From Vespula vulgaris (Eukaryota; Arthropoda; Insecta; Hymenoptera; Vespidae), in NCBI RefSeq assembly GCF_905475345.1, contig NC_066588.1, positions 10,046,501 through 10,110,500 of the forward strand: 64,000 nucleotides of DNA. The letters run 5' to 3'. The stretch's first letter is position 1; every line of letters begins with the position of its first letter. The notes beneath the pieces are model-generated. The model was not told where the DNA came from. It saw only the letters and a list, made by a program, of their open reading frames with translations, and did no database searches. Shown in pieces: positions 13,221 to 25,250 of the stretch. The translations under genes and the position numbers were made by a program.

Positions 13221-13950
13221 ACTAAAAAAATTTGGGCGTAGAAGGCGCGAAGATCCCTTTCCAATGACCCTGGTCCGGTTGCTCTAGGTGCTATAGTTTC
13301 GGAGAAAAAAATTCTTAAATAAAAATATTTTTTTCCTTTGTTCCCTTTAAACAGTTATAACTCGGCTCCTATTGGTCCGATCTGGATGCAATAATCATGT
13401 GCGTAGAGGGCGCGACAAGTCCTTTCCAGTGACCCTTGTCCGGTTGCTCTTGGTGCTACAGTTTCGGAGAAAAAAAATGTTCAAGAAAAATATTTTTTTC
13501 CTTTGTTCCCTTTAAACAGTTATAACTCGGCTCCTATTGGTTCGATCTGGACGAATAATATTGTCGTAGAGGGCGCGAAGAACCCTTTCCAATGTCCCCG
13601 GTGAGGTTGCTCTAGGTGCTATAGTTTCGGAGGAAAAAATTGGTAAATGAAAATTTTTTTTACCTTTGCTCCCTTTAAACCGTTATATCTCGGCTGCTAT
13701 TGGTCCGATCTGGACGAAAAAAATATGGGCGTAGAGGGCGCCAAGAGCCCTTTCCAAAGACTCCTGTCCGATTGCTCTAGGTTTATAGTTTCGGAGAAAA
13801 AATTTGTTACAGAAAAATTTTTTTTTCCTTTGTTCCGTATAGACCGTTATAACTCGGCACCTCTTGGTCCGATTTGGACGAATAATATAGGCGTAGAGGG
13901 CGCGACGAGCCCTTTCCGATGACCCCGTTACGGTTGATCTAGGTGCTATA
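13220..13950 (+). repeat. Segment M1, first copy (matches 27.46-28.18 kb)
   Basis: This segment aligns with 27.46-28.18 kb at an offset of 14236 bp. Marks in both are the GTAGAAGGCGCGAAGATCCC unit, a D unit with GACCCTTGTCCGG (near 13435 and 27670), the CTCGGCTGCTATTGG unit, and a unit with GGTTTATAGTTTCGG and TTGTTACAG. From about 13.65 kb it also resembles 23.3-23.76 kb at an offset of about 9660 bp. Confidence 0.8.
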
Positions 13951-15920
13951 GTTTCGGAGGAGAAAATTGTTAAAAAAAAATTTATTTTCCATTGTTCCCT
14001 TTAAACCGTTATAATTCGGCTCCCATTGGTCCAATCTGGACGAAAAAAATACGGTCGTAGAGGGCGCGAAGAACCCTTTCCAAAGACCCCGGTGAGGTTG
14101 CTCTAGGTGCTATCGTTTCGGAGAAAAAATAATTAAATAAAAATATTTTTTTCCATTGTTCCATTTAAACCGTTATAACTCGGCTTCTATTGGTTCGATC
14201 TGGACGAATAATATGGGCGTAGAGGGCGCGACGAGCCCTTTCCGTTGACCCCGTTACGGCTGCTCTAGGTGCTGTAGTTTCGGAGAAAAAAATTGTTAAA
14301 TAAAAATACTTTTTTCCTTTGTTCCCTTTAATCCGTTATTACTCGGCTCCTATTGGTCCGATCTGGACGAAAAAAAAGGTCGTAGAGGGCGCGAGGAACC
14401 CGTTCCAATCAACCCGGTCCGGTTGCTCTAGGTGCTATCGTTACGGAGAATCAAATTGTTAAAGAGAAATTTTTTTTCCATTGTTCCTTTTAAACCGTTA
14501 TATATCGGCTGCTATTGGTCCGATCTGGACGAAAAAAATAAGGGCGTAGAGGGCGCGAAGAGCCCTTTCCAAAGAACCTAATCCGGTTGCTCTAGGTGCT
14601 ATAGATTCGGAGAAAAAAATTGTTAAAGAAAAATTTTTTTTCCTTTGTTCCTTTTATTGAGTTATAACTCGGCTCCTATTGATCCGATCTGGACGAAGAA
14701 AAAGGTCGTAGAGGGCCCGAAGTACACGTTCCAATGACCCCGGTCCGGTTACTCTAGGTGCTACCGTTTCGGAGAAATAATTGATAAATAAAAATATTTT
14801 TTTCCTTTGTTCCCTTTAAACCGTTATAACTCGGCTCCTATTGGTCCGATCTGGACGAAAAAAATATGGTCCTAGAAGGTGTGAAGAACACTTTCCAATG
14901 GCCCCGGTCCGGTTGCTCTAGGTGCTGTCGTTTCGGAGAAGAAAATTGTTAAAGAAAAATTTTTTTCACCTTTGTACCATTTAAACCGTTATAATTCGGC
15001 TCCAATTGGTCCAATCTGGACGAAAAAAATATGGTCGTAGAGGGCGCGAAGAACCCATTCCAATGACCCCGGTGAGGTTGCTCTAGGTGCTTCCGTTTCG
15101 GAGAAAAAAATTGTTAAATAAAAATACTTTTTTCCATTGTTCACTTTAAACCGTTATATCTCGTCTGCTATTGGTCCGATCTGGACGAAAAAAATCTGGG
15201 CGTAGAGGGCGCGAAGTGCCCTTTCCAAAGACTCCTGTCCGATTGCTCTAGGTTTATAGTTTCGGAGAAAAAATTTGTTAAAGAAAAATTTTTTTTTTCC
15301 TTTGTTCCTTATAAACCGTTATAACTCGGCTCCTCTTGGTACGATCTGGACGAAAAAATATGGTCGTAGAGGGCGCGAAGAATCCTTTCCAATGACCCCG
15401 GTCCGGTTACTCTAGGTGCTACCGTTTCGGAGAAAAAATTGATAAATAAAAATATTCTTTTCCTTTGTTCCCTTTAAACCGTTATAAATCGGCTCCTTTT
15501 GGACCGATCTGGACGAAAAAAATATGGTCGTAGAGGGAGCGAAGAACCCTTACCAATGGCCCCGGTATGGTTGCAGTACATGCTATAGTTTCGGAGAGAA
15601 AAATCGTTAAAGAAAAATTTTTTTTTCTTTGTTCCCTTTAAAGCGTTATAACTCGCCTCCTATTGGTCCGATCTGGACGAAAAAAATACGGTCGTAGAGG
15701 GTGCGAAGAAACCTTCCCAATGACCCAGATGCGGTTGCTCTAGGTGCTATCGTTTCGGAGAAAAAAATTGTTAAAGAAAAATTTTTTTTCCTTTGTTCCC
15801 TTTAAACAGTTATAACTCGGCTCCTATTGATCCGATCTGGACGAAAAAAAAGGTCGTGGAGGGCGCGAAGAACCCGTTCCAATGACCCAGGTACGGTTGC
15901 TCTAGGTGCTATCGTTTCGG
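13640..15920 (+). repeat. Segment M2, first of three copies
   Basis: This segment recurs at about 23.3-25.25 kb and in part at 29.65-30.98 kb. A rare tag, TTACGGAGAATCAAATTG, lies at 14441, 24266 and 29658. Against the second copy the offset is 9660 bp up to about 14.1 kb, then 9825 bp, then about 9334 bp after 15.42 kb. Against the third copy it is 15217 bp up to about 14.87 kb and 15053 bp after 15.36 kb. These jumps correspond to one, three and one monomers. Other shared marks are GTAGAGGGCCCGAAGTAC and GGTCCTAGAAGGTGTG. Confidence 0.85.
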
Positions 15921-17960
15921 AGAAAAAATAGGTAAATGAATATTTTTTTTACCTTTGTTCCCTTTAAACCGTTATTACTCGGCTCATATTGGTGCGATCT
16001 GGATGCAAAAAACATGTGCGTAGAGGTCGCTACGAGTCCTTTCCAATGACCGTGTTCCGGTTGCTCTTGGTGCTACAGTTTCGGAGAAAAACAATGTTCA
16101 AGAAAAATTTCCTTTCCCTTTGTTCCCTTAAAATAGTTATAACACGGCTCCTATTGGTCCTATCTGGACGAAAAAATATGGGCGTAGAGGGCGCGAAGAA
16201 CCCTGTCCAATGACCCCGGTATGGTTGCAGTACATGCTATATTTTCGGAGAGAAAAATCGTTAAAGAAAAATTTTTTTTTCTTTGTTCCCTTTAAACCGT
16301 TATAAATCGCCTCCTATTGGTCTGATCTGGACGAAAAAAATATGGTCGTAGAGGGCGCGAAGAACCCATTCCAATGACCCCGGTGAGGTTGCTCTAGGTG
16401 CTTCCGTTTCGGAGAAAAAAATTGTTAAATAAAAATACTTTTTTCGTTTGTTCCCTTTAAACCGTTATAACTCGGCTCCTTTTGGACCGATCTCGACGAA
16501 GAAAATATGGTCGTAGAGGGAGCGAAGAACCCTTCCCAATGACCCTGGTCCGGTTGCTCTAGGTGCTATCGTTTCGGAGAAAAAATAGGTAAATGAAAAT
16601 TTTTTTTACCTTTGTTCCCTTTAAACCGTTATTACTCGGCTCTTATTGGTCCGATCTGGATGCAAAAAACATGTGCGTAGAGGTCGCTACGAGTCCTTTC
16701 CAATGACCGTGTTCCGGTTGCTCTTGGTGCTACAGTTTCGGAGAAAAACAATGTTCAAGAAAAATTTCTTTTCCCTTTGTTCCCTTGAAATAGTTATAAC
16801 ACGGCTCCTATTGGTCCTATCTGGACGAAAAAATATGGGCGTAGAGGGCGCGAAGAACCCTGTCCAATGACCCCGGTATGGTTGCTGTACATGCTATAGT
16901 TTCGGAGAGAAAAATCGTTAAAGAAAAATTTTTTTTTCTTTGTTCCCTTTAAACCGTTATAACTCGGCTCCTATTGGTCCGATCTGGACGAAAAAAAAGG
17001 TCGTAGAGGGCGCGAAGAACCCGTTCCAATGAACCAGGTCCGGTTGCTCTAGGTGCTATCGTCTCGGAGAAAAAATTGGTAAATGAAAATTTTTTTTACC
17101 TTTGTTCCCTTTAAACCGTTATTACTCGGCTCATATTGGTCCTATCTGGATGCAAAAAACATGTGCGTAGATGTCGCTACGAGTCCTTTCCAATGACCGT
17201 GTTCCGGTTGCTCTTGGTGCTACAGTTTCGGAGAAAAACAATGTTCAAGAAAAATTTCTTTTCCCTTTGTTCCCTTAAAACAGTTATAACACGGCTCCTA
17301 TTGGTCCTATCTGGACGAAAAAATATGGGCGTAGAGGGCGCGACGAGCCCTTTCCAGTGACCCCGGTGTGGTTGCTATACATGCTATAGTTTCGGAAAAA
17401 AAAATTCGTTAAAAAGAAATTTTTTTTTCCCTTGTTCCCTTTAAACAGTTATAGCTCGGCTCCTATTGGTCCGATCTGGACGAAAAAATATGGGCGCAGA
17501 GGGTGCGGTGAGACCTTTCGAATGACCCCGGTCCGGTCGCTCTAGGTTCTATCGTTTCGAGGAAAAAATAATTAAATAATAATATTTTTTTCCATTGTTC
17601 CTTTTAAACCGTTATAACTCGGCTCATATTGTTCCGATCTGGACGAATAATATGGGCGTAGAGAGCGCGACGAGCCCTTTCCGTTGACCCCGTTACGGCT
17701 GCTCTAGTTGCTGTAGTTTCTTAGAAAAAAATTGTTAAATAAAAATATTTTTTTCCTTTGTTCCCTTTAAACTGTTATAACTCGGCTCCTATTGGTCCGA
17801 TCTGGACGAAAAAATATGGTCGTAGAGGGCGCAAAGAACCCTTTCCAATGACCCCTGTCCGGTTGCTCTAGGTGCTACCATTTCGGAGAACAAAATTGTT
17901 AAAGAAAAATTTTTTTTATCCTTTGTTCCCTATAATCCGTTATAACACGGCTCCTCTTGG
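15780..17960 (+). repeat. Higher-order block N, first copy
   Basis: The stretch 15.83-16.02 kb matches 17.96-18.15 kb at an offset of 2130 bp (13 monomers). From there to about 17.5 kb the best match is 18.79-20.28 kb at an offset of 2784-2785 bp (17 monomers). The stretch 17.5-17.96 kb matches 21.45-21.9 kb at an offset of 3931 bp. The D units start at repeated relative positions 657 and 490 bp apart, that is four and three monomers. The switch of best partner near 16.0-16.2 kb marks an exchange point. Confidence 0.85.
15969..16296 (+). repeat. Exemplar D+E monomer pair, left-half class (165 + 163 bp)
   Basis: Monomer D (15969-16133) carries GGATGCAAAAAACATGTGCG in place of the usual GGACGAAAAAAATATGGGCG, then GACCGTGTTCCGG and TTGGTGCTACAG. 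Monomer E (16134-16296) begins ATAGTTATAACACGGC, follows the distinctive ACAATGTTCAAG and TTTCCTTTCCC segment, and has GTCCTATCTGG. D and E, or close relatives, occur repeatedly in the left 36 kb and again near 39.26 and 46.15 kb. I did not see the D mark between about 46.2 kb and the end of the window, so it is a useful tag for the older layer of the array. Confidence 0.85.
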
Positions 17961-20300
17961 TCCGATCTGGACGAAAAAAAAGGTCGTGGAGGGCGCGAAG
18001 AACCCGTTCCAATGACCCAGGTACGGTTGCTCTAGGTGCTATCGTTTCGGAGAAAAAATAGGTAAATGAATATTTTTTTTACCTTTGTTCCCTTTAAACC
18101 GTTATTACTCGGCTCATATTGGTCCGATCTGGATGCAAAAAACATGTGCGTAGAGGTCGCTACGAGTCCTTTCCAATAACCGTGTTCCGGTTGCTCTTGG
18201 TGCTACAGTTTCGGAGAAAAACAATGTTCAAGAAAAATTTCTTTTCCCTTTGTTCCCTTAAAATAGTTATAACACGGCTCCGGTTGGTCCTATCTGGACG
18301 AAAAAATATGGGCGTAGAGGGCGCGACGAGCCCTTTCCAATGACCCTGGTCCGGTTGCTGTAGATGCTATAGTTTCGGACAAAAAAATTGTTAAAGTAAA
18401 ATTTTTTTTCCTTTGTTCCCTTAAACCGTTATAATTCGGCTCCTATTGGTTCGATCTGGACGAAAAAAATATGGTCGTAGAGGGCGCGAAGAACCCATTC
18501 CAATGACCCCGGTGAGGTTGCTCTAGGTGCTTCCGTTTCGGAGAAAAAAATTGTTAAATAAAAATACTTTTTTCCTTTGTTCCCTTTAAACCGTTATAAC
18601 TCGGCTCCTTTTGGACCGATCTCGACGAAAAAATATGGTCGTAGAGGGAGCGAAGAACCCTTCCCAATGACCCTGGTCCGGTTGCTCTAGGTGCTATCGT
18701 TTCGGAGAAAAAATAGGTAAATGAAAATTTTTTTTACCTTTGTTCCCTTTAAACCGTTATTACTCGGCTCTTATTGGTCCGATCTGGATGCAAAAAACAT
18801 GTGCGTAGAGGTCGCTACGAGTCCTTTCCAATGACCGTGTTCCGGTTGCTCTTGGTGCTACAGTTTCGGAGAAAAACAATGTTCAAGAAAAATTTCCTTT
18901 CCCTTTGTTCCCTTAAAATAGTTATAACACGGCTCCTATTGGTCCTATCTGGACGAAAAAATATGGGCGTAGAGGGCGCGAAGAACCCTGTCCAATGACC
19001 CCGGTATGGTTGCAGTACATGCTATAGTTTCGGAGAGAAAAATCGTTAAAGAAAAATTTTTTTTTCTTTGTTCCCTTTAAACCGTTATAACTCGCCTCCT
19101 ATTGGTCTGATCTGGACGAAAAAAATATGGTCGTAGAGGGCGCGAAGAACCCATTCCAATGACCCCGGTGAGGTTGCTCTAGGTGCTTCCGTTTCGGAGA
19201 AAAAAATTGTTAAATAAAAATACTTTTTTCCTTTGTTCCCTTTAAACCGTTATAACTCGGCTCCTTTTGGACCGATCTCGACGAAAAAAATATGGTCGTA
19301 GAGGGAAAGAAGAACCCTTCGCAATGACCCTGGTCCGGTTGCTCTAGGTGCTATCGTTTCGGAGAAAAAATAGGTAAATGAAAATTTTTTTTACCTTTGT
19401 TCCCTTTAAACCGTTATTACTCGGCTCTTATTGGTCCGATCTGGATGCAAAAAACATGTGCGTAGAGGTCGCTACGAGTCCTTTCCAATGACCGTGTTCC
19501 GGTTGCTCTTGGTGCTACAGTTTCGGAGAAAAACAATGTTCAAGAAAAATTTCTTTTCCCTTTGTTCCCTTAAAATAGTTATAACACGGCTCCTATTGGT
19601 CCTATCTGGACGAAAAAATATGGGCGTAGAGGGCGCGAAGAACCCTGTCCAATGACCCCGGTATGGTTGCTGTACATGCTATAGTTTCGGAGAGAAAAAT
19701 CGTTAAAGAAAAATTTTTTTTTCTTTGTTCCCTTTAAACCGTTATAACTCGGCTCCTATTGGTCCGATCTGGACGAAAAAAAGGTCGTAGAGGGCGCGAA
19801 GAACCCGTTCCAATGAACCAGGTCCGGTTGCTCTAGGTGCTATCGTCTCGGAGAAAAAATTGGTAAATGAAAATTTTTTTTACCTTTGTTCCCTTTAAAC
19901 CGTTATTACTCGGCTCATATTGGTCCTATCTGGATGCAAAAAACATGTGCGTAGATGTCGCTACGAGTCCTTTCCAATGACCGTGTTCCGGTTGCTCTTG
20001 GTGCTACAGTTTCGGAGAAAAACAATGTTCAAGAAAAATTTCCTTTCCCTTTGTTCCCTTAAAACAGTTATAACACGGCTCCTATTGGTCCTATCTGGAC
20101 GAAAAAATATGGGCGTAGAGGGCGCGACGAGCCCTTTCCAGTGACCCCGGTGTGGTTGCTATACATGCTATAGTTTCGGAAAAAAAAATTCGTTAAAAAG
20201 AAATTTTTTTTTCCCTTGTTCCCTTTAAACAGTTATAACTCGCCTCCTATTGGTCCGATCTGGACGAAAAAATATGGGCGTAGAGGGTGCGGTGAGACCT
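17960..20300 (+). repeat. Higher-order block N, second copy (offset 2785 bp)
   Basis: Successive D units start 655, 657 and 489 bp apart, repeating the spacing of the first copy. The unit near 18.12 kb carries GGCTCCGGTTGGTCC, which it shares with the units near 28.42 and 31.20 kb and not with its neighbours, so this part has a common origin with the 28 and 31 kb blocks. The block ends with GTAGAGGGTGCGGTGAGACC (near 20.28 kb), a mark also found near 17.49 and 21.43 kb. Confidence 0.83.
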
Positions 20301-20379
20301 TTCGATTGACCCCGGTGAGGTTGCTCTAGGTGCTATCGTTTCGAGGAAAAAATAATTAAATAATAATATTTTTTTCCTT

Positions 20380-21900
20380 TGTTCCCTTTAAACCGTTATA
20401 ACTCGGCTCCTTTTGGACCGATCTCGACGAAAAAAATATGGTCGTAGAGGGAGCGAAGAACCCTTCCCAATGACCCTGGTCCGGTTGCTCTAGGTGCTAT
20501 CGTTTCGGAGAAAAAATAGGTAAATGAAAATTTTTTTTACCTTTGTTCCCTTTAAACCGTTATTACTCGGCTCTTATTGGTCCGATCTGGATGCAAAAAA
20601 CATGTGCGTAGAGGTCGCTACGAGTCCTTTCCAATGACCGTGTTCCGGTTGCTCTTGGTGCTACAGTTTCGGAGAAAAACAATGTTCAAGAAAAATTTCT
20701 TTTCCCTTTGTTCCCTTAAAATAGTTATAACACGGCTCCTATTGGTCCTATCTGGACGAAAAAATATGGGCGTAGAGGGCGCGAAGAACCCTGTCCAATG
20801 ACCCCGGTATGGTTGCTGTACATGCTATAGTTTCGGAGAGAAAAATCGTTAAAGAAAAATTTTTTTTTCTTTGTTCCCTTTAAACCGTTATAACTCGGCT
20901 CCTATTGGTCCGATCTGGACGAAAAAAAAGGTCGTAGAGGGCGCGAAGAACCCGTTCCAATGAACCAGGTCCGGTTGCTCTAGGTGCTATCGTCTCGGAG
21001 AAAAAATTGGTAAATGAAAATTTTTTTTACCTTTGTTCCCTTTAAACCGTTATTACTCGGCTCATATTGGTCCTATCTGGATGCAAAAAACATGTGCGTA
21101 GATGTCGCTACGAGTCCTTTCCAATGACCGTGTTCCGGTTGCTCTTGGTGCTACAGTTTCGGAGAAAAACAATGTTCAAGAAAAATTTCTTTTCCCTTTG
21201 TTCCCTTAAAACAGTTATAACACGGCTCCTATTGGTCCTATCTGGACGAAAAAATATGGGCGTAGAGGGCGCGACGAGCCCTTTCCAGTGACCCCGGTGT
21301 GGTTGCTATACATGCTATAGTTTCGGAGAAAAAAATTCGTTAAAAAGAAATTTTTTTTTCCCTTGTTCCCTTTAAACAGTTATAGCTCGGCGACTATTGG
21401 TCCGATCTGGACGAAAAAATATGGGCGTAGAGGGTGCGGTGAGACCTTTCGAATGACCCCGGTCCGGTTGCTCTAGGTGCTATCGTTTCGAGGAAAAAAT
21501 AATTAAATAATAATATTTTTTTCCATTGTTCCTTTTAAACCGTTATAACTCGGCTCATATTGTTCCGATCTGGACGAATAATATGGGCGTAGAGAGCGCG
21601 ACGAGCCCTTTCCGTTGACCCCGTTACGGCTGCTCTAGGTGCTGTAGTTTCGGAGAAAAAAATTGTTAAATAAAAATATTTTTTTCCTTTGTTCCCTTTA
21701 AACAGTTATAACTCGGCTCCTATTGGTCCGATCTGGACGAAAAAATATGGTCGTAGAGGGCGCAAAGAACCCTTTCCAATGACCCCTGTCCGGTTGCTCT
21801 AGGTGCTACCATTTCGGAGAACAAAATTGTTAAAGAAAAATTTTTTTTATCCTTTGTTCCCTATAATCCGTTATAACACGGCTCCTCTTGGTCCGATCTG
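20380..21900 (+). repeat. 7-monomer tandem duplication (1147 bp) and tail of block N
   Basis: The stretch 20.39-21.45 kb repeats 19.24-20.30 kb at an offset of 1146-1147 bp (seven monomers), with only a few differences visible. From about 21.45 to 21.9 kb the sequence instead follows 17.52-17.96 kb at an offset of 3931 bp. The block is therefore a tandem duplication nested inside the larger 2785-bp repeat. Confidence 0.83.
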
Positions 21901-23270
21901 GACGAAAAAAGAAGGTCGTAGAGGGCGCGAAGAACCCGTTCCCATGACACCGGTCCGGTTGCTCTAGGTGCTATAGTATCGGACGAAAAAATTGGTAAAT
22001 GAAAATTTTTTTTACCTTTGTTCCATTTAAACCGTTATAACTCGGCTCCTATTGGTCCGATCTGGATGTAAAAAACACGTGCGTAGAGGGCGCGACGAGT
22101 CCTTTCCAATGACCGTGGTCTGGTTGCTCTTGGTGCTACAGTTTCGGAGAAAAAAAATGTTCAAGAAAAATTTTTTTTACATGTGTTCTTTTAAACCGTT
22201 ATAACACGGCTCCCATTGGTCCAATCTGGACGAAAAATATATGGGCGTAGAGGGCGCAACGAGCCATTTCCAATGAACTCGGTCCGGTTGCTCTAGGTGC
22301 TATCGTTTCGGAGAAAAAATTGTTAAATAAAAATATTTTTTTCCTTTTTTCCTTTTAAACAGGTATAACTCGGCTCCTATTGGTCTGATCTGGACGAAAA
22401 AAATATGGTCGTAGAGGGCGCTACGAGCCCTTTCCAATGACACCGGTTCGGTTACTCTAGGTGCCGCCGTTTCGGAGAAAAAAATTCTTAAATACAAATA
22501 TTTTTTTCTTTGGTTCCCTTTAGACAGTTATAACTCGGCTCCTATTGGTCCGATCTGGACGAATAATATGGGCATAGAGGCCGCGACGAGCCCTTTCCAA
22601 TGACACCGGTTCGGTTACTCTAGGTGCCGCCGTTTCGGATAAAAAAATTGTTAAAGAAAAATTTGTTTTTCCTTTGTTCCATTTAAACCGTTATAACTCG
22701 GCTCCTATTTGTCCGATCTGGACGAAAAAATATTGGCGTAGAGGCGGCGAAGAACCCTTACCAATGACCCCGGTCCGGTTGCTCTAGGTGCTATAGTTTC
22801 GGAGAAAAAAAATGTTAAAGAAAAATTTTTTTTCTTTGTTCTCTTTAAACAGTTATAACTCGGCTCCTATTGGTCCGATCTGGACGACTAATATGGGCGT
22901 AGAGGGCGCGACGAGCCCTTTCCGATGACCCCGTTACGGTTGCTCTAGGTGTTGTAGTTTCGGAGAAGAAAATTGTTAAAGAAAAATTTTTTTTCCATTG
23001 TTCCCTTTAAACCGTTATAACTCGGCTCCTATTGGTCCGATCTGGACGAAAAAAATATGGTCGTAAAGGATGCGAAGAACCCTTTCCAACGACCCCGGTC
23101 CGGTTGCTCTAGGTGCTATCGTTTCGGAGAAAAAATTGTTAAATAAAAATATTTCTTTCCTTTGTTCCATTTAAACAGTTATAACTCGGCTCCTATTGGT
23201 CCGATCTGGACGAAAAAAAAGGTCGTAGAAGGCGGGAAGAACCCGTTCCAATCAACCCGGTCCGGTTGCT
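21900..23270 (+). repeat. Segment P, first copy (matches 25.25-27.1 kb)
   Basis: The unit with GATCTGGATGTAAAAAAC (near 22.06 kb) and the following units with CACCGGTTCGGTTACTC and GCCGCCGTTTCGG align with 25.33 kb onward at an offset of 3269 bp (20 monomers). The mark GGACGACTAATATGGG, at 22.88 and 26.64 kb, gives an offset of 3758 bp, so the second copy has gained three monomers in between. Confidence 0.8.
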
Positions 23271-25250
23271 CTAGGTGCTACCGTTTCGGAGAATAAAATT
23301 GTTAAAGAAAAATTTTTTTTCCATTGTTCCCTTTAAACCGTTATATCTCGGCTGCTATTGGTCCGATCTGGACGAAAAAAATATGGGCGCAGAGGGCGCC
23401 AAGAGCCCTTTCCAAAGACTCCTGTCCGATTGCTCTAGCTTTATAGTTTCGGAGAAAAAATTTGTTAAAGAAAAATTTTTTTTTTCCTTCGTTCCTTATA
23501 GACCGTTATAACTCGGCACCTCTTGTTCCGATATGGACAAAAAAATGCGGTTGTAGAGGGCGCGAAGAACCCGTTAAAATGACCCCGGTCCGGTTGCTCT
23601 AGGTGCTATCGTTTCGGAGGAGAAAATTGTTAAAAAAAAATTTATTTTCCATTGTTCCCTTTAAACCGTTATAATTCGGCTCCCATTGGTCCAATCTGGA
23701 CGAAAAAAATACGGTCGTAGAGGGCGCGAAGAACCCTTTCCAAAGACCGCGGTGAGGTTGCTCTAGGTGCTTCCTTTTCGGAGAAAAAAATTGTTAAATA
23801 AATATATTTTTTTCCTTTGTTCCCTTTAATCCGTTATAACACGGCTCCTATTGGTCCAATCTGGACGAAAAATATATGGGCGTAGAGGGCGCGATGAACC
23901 CATTCCAATGACCCGGGTCCGGTTGCTCTAGGTGCTATCGTTTCGGAGAAAAAATAATTAAATAAAAATATTTTTTTCCATTGTTCCCTTTAAACCGTTA
24001 TAACTCGGCTTCTATTGGTTCGATCTGGACGAATAATATGGGCGTAGAGGGCGCGACGAGCCCTTTCCGTTGACCCCGTTACGGCTGCTCTAGGTGCTGT
24101 AGTTTCGGAGAAAAAAATTGTTAAATAAAAATACTTTTTTCCTTTGTTCCCTTTAATCCGTTATTACTCGGCTCCTATTGGTCCGATCTTGACGAAAAAA
24201 AAGGTCGTAGAGGGCGCGAGGAACCAATTCCAATCAACCCGGTCCGGTTGCTCTAGGTGCTATCGTTACGGAGAATCAAATTGTTAAAGAGAAATTTTTT
24301 TTCCATTGTTCCTTTTAAACCGTTATATATTGGCTGCTATTGGTCCGATCTGGACGAAAAAAATAAGGGCGTAGAGGGCGCGAAGAGCCCTTTCCAAAGA
24401 CCCTAATCAGGTTGCTCTAGGTGCTACAGATTCGGAGAAAAAAATTGTTAAAGAAAAATTTTTTTTCCTTTGTTCCTTTTATTGAGTTATAACTCGGCTC
24501 CTATTGATCCGATCTGGAGGAAGAAAAAGGTCGTAGAGGGCCCGAAGTACGCGTTCCAATGACCCCGGTCCGGTTACTCTAGGTGCTACCGTTTCGGAGA
24601 AATAATTGATAAATAAAAATATTTTTTTCCTTTGTTCCCTTTAAACCGTTATAACTCGGCTCCTATTGGTCCGATCTGGACGAAAAAAATATGGTCCTAG
24701 AAGGTGTGAAGAACCCTTTCCAATGTCCCCGGTCCGGTTGCTCTAGGTGCTACCGTTTCGGAGAAAAAATTGATAAATAAAAATATTTTTTTCCTTTGTT
24801 CCCTTTAAACCGTTATAACTCGGCTCCATTTGGACCGATCTGGACGAAAAAAATATGGTCGTAGAGGGAGCGAAGAACCCGTTCCAATGACCCCGGTATG
24901 GTTGCAGTACATGCTATAGTTTCGGAGAGAAAAATCGTTAAAGAAAAATTTTTTTTTCTTTGTTCCCTTTAAAGCGTTATAACTCGCCTCCTATTGGTCC
25001 GATCTGGACGAAAAAAATACGGTCGTAGAGGGTGCGAAGAAACCTTCCCAATGACCCTGATGCGGTTGCTCTAGGTGCTATCGTTTCGGAGAAAAAAATT
25101 GTTAAAGAAAAATTTTTTTTCCTTTGTTCCCTTTAAACAGTTATAACTCGGCTCCTATTGATCCGATCTGGACGAAAAAAAAGGTCGTGGAGGGCGCGAA
25201 GAACCCGTTCCAATGACCCAGGTACGGTTGCTCTAGGTGCTATCGTTTCG
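23270..25250 (+). repeat. Segment M2, second copy
   Basis: Partner of 13.65-15.9 kb. It contains one extra monomer at about 23.77-23.93 kb (a unit with CTTCCTTTTCGG and a GTCCAATCTGG neighbour). It lacks three monomers that the first copy has between about 14.93 and 15.42 kb. The boundaries of both events fall at the same phase of the monomer, as expected for exchange between misaligned repeats. Confidence 0.83.
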
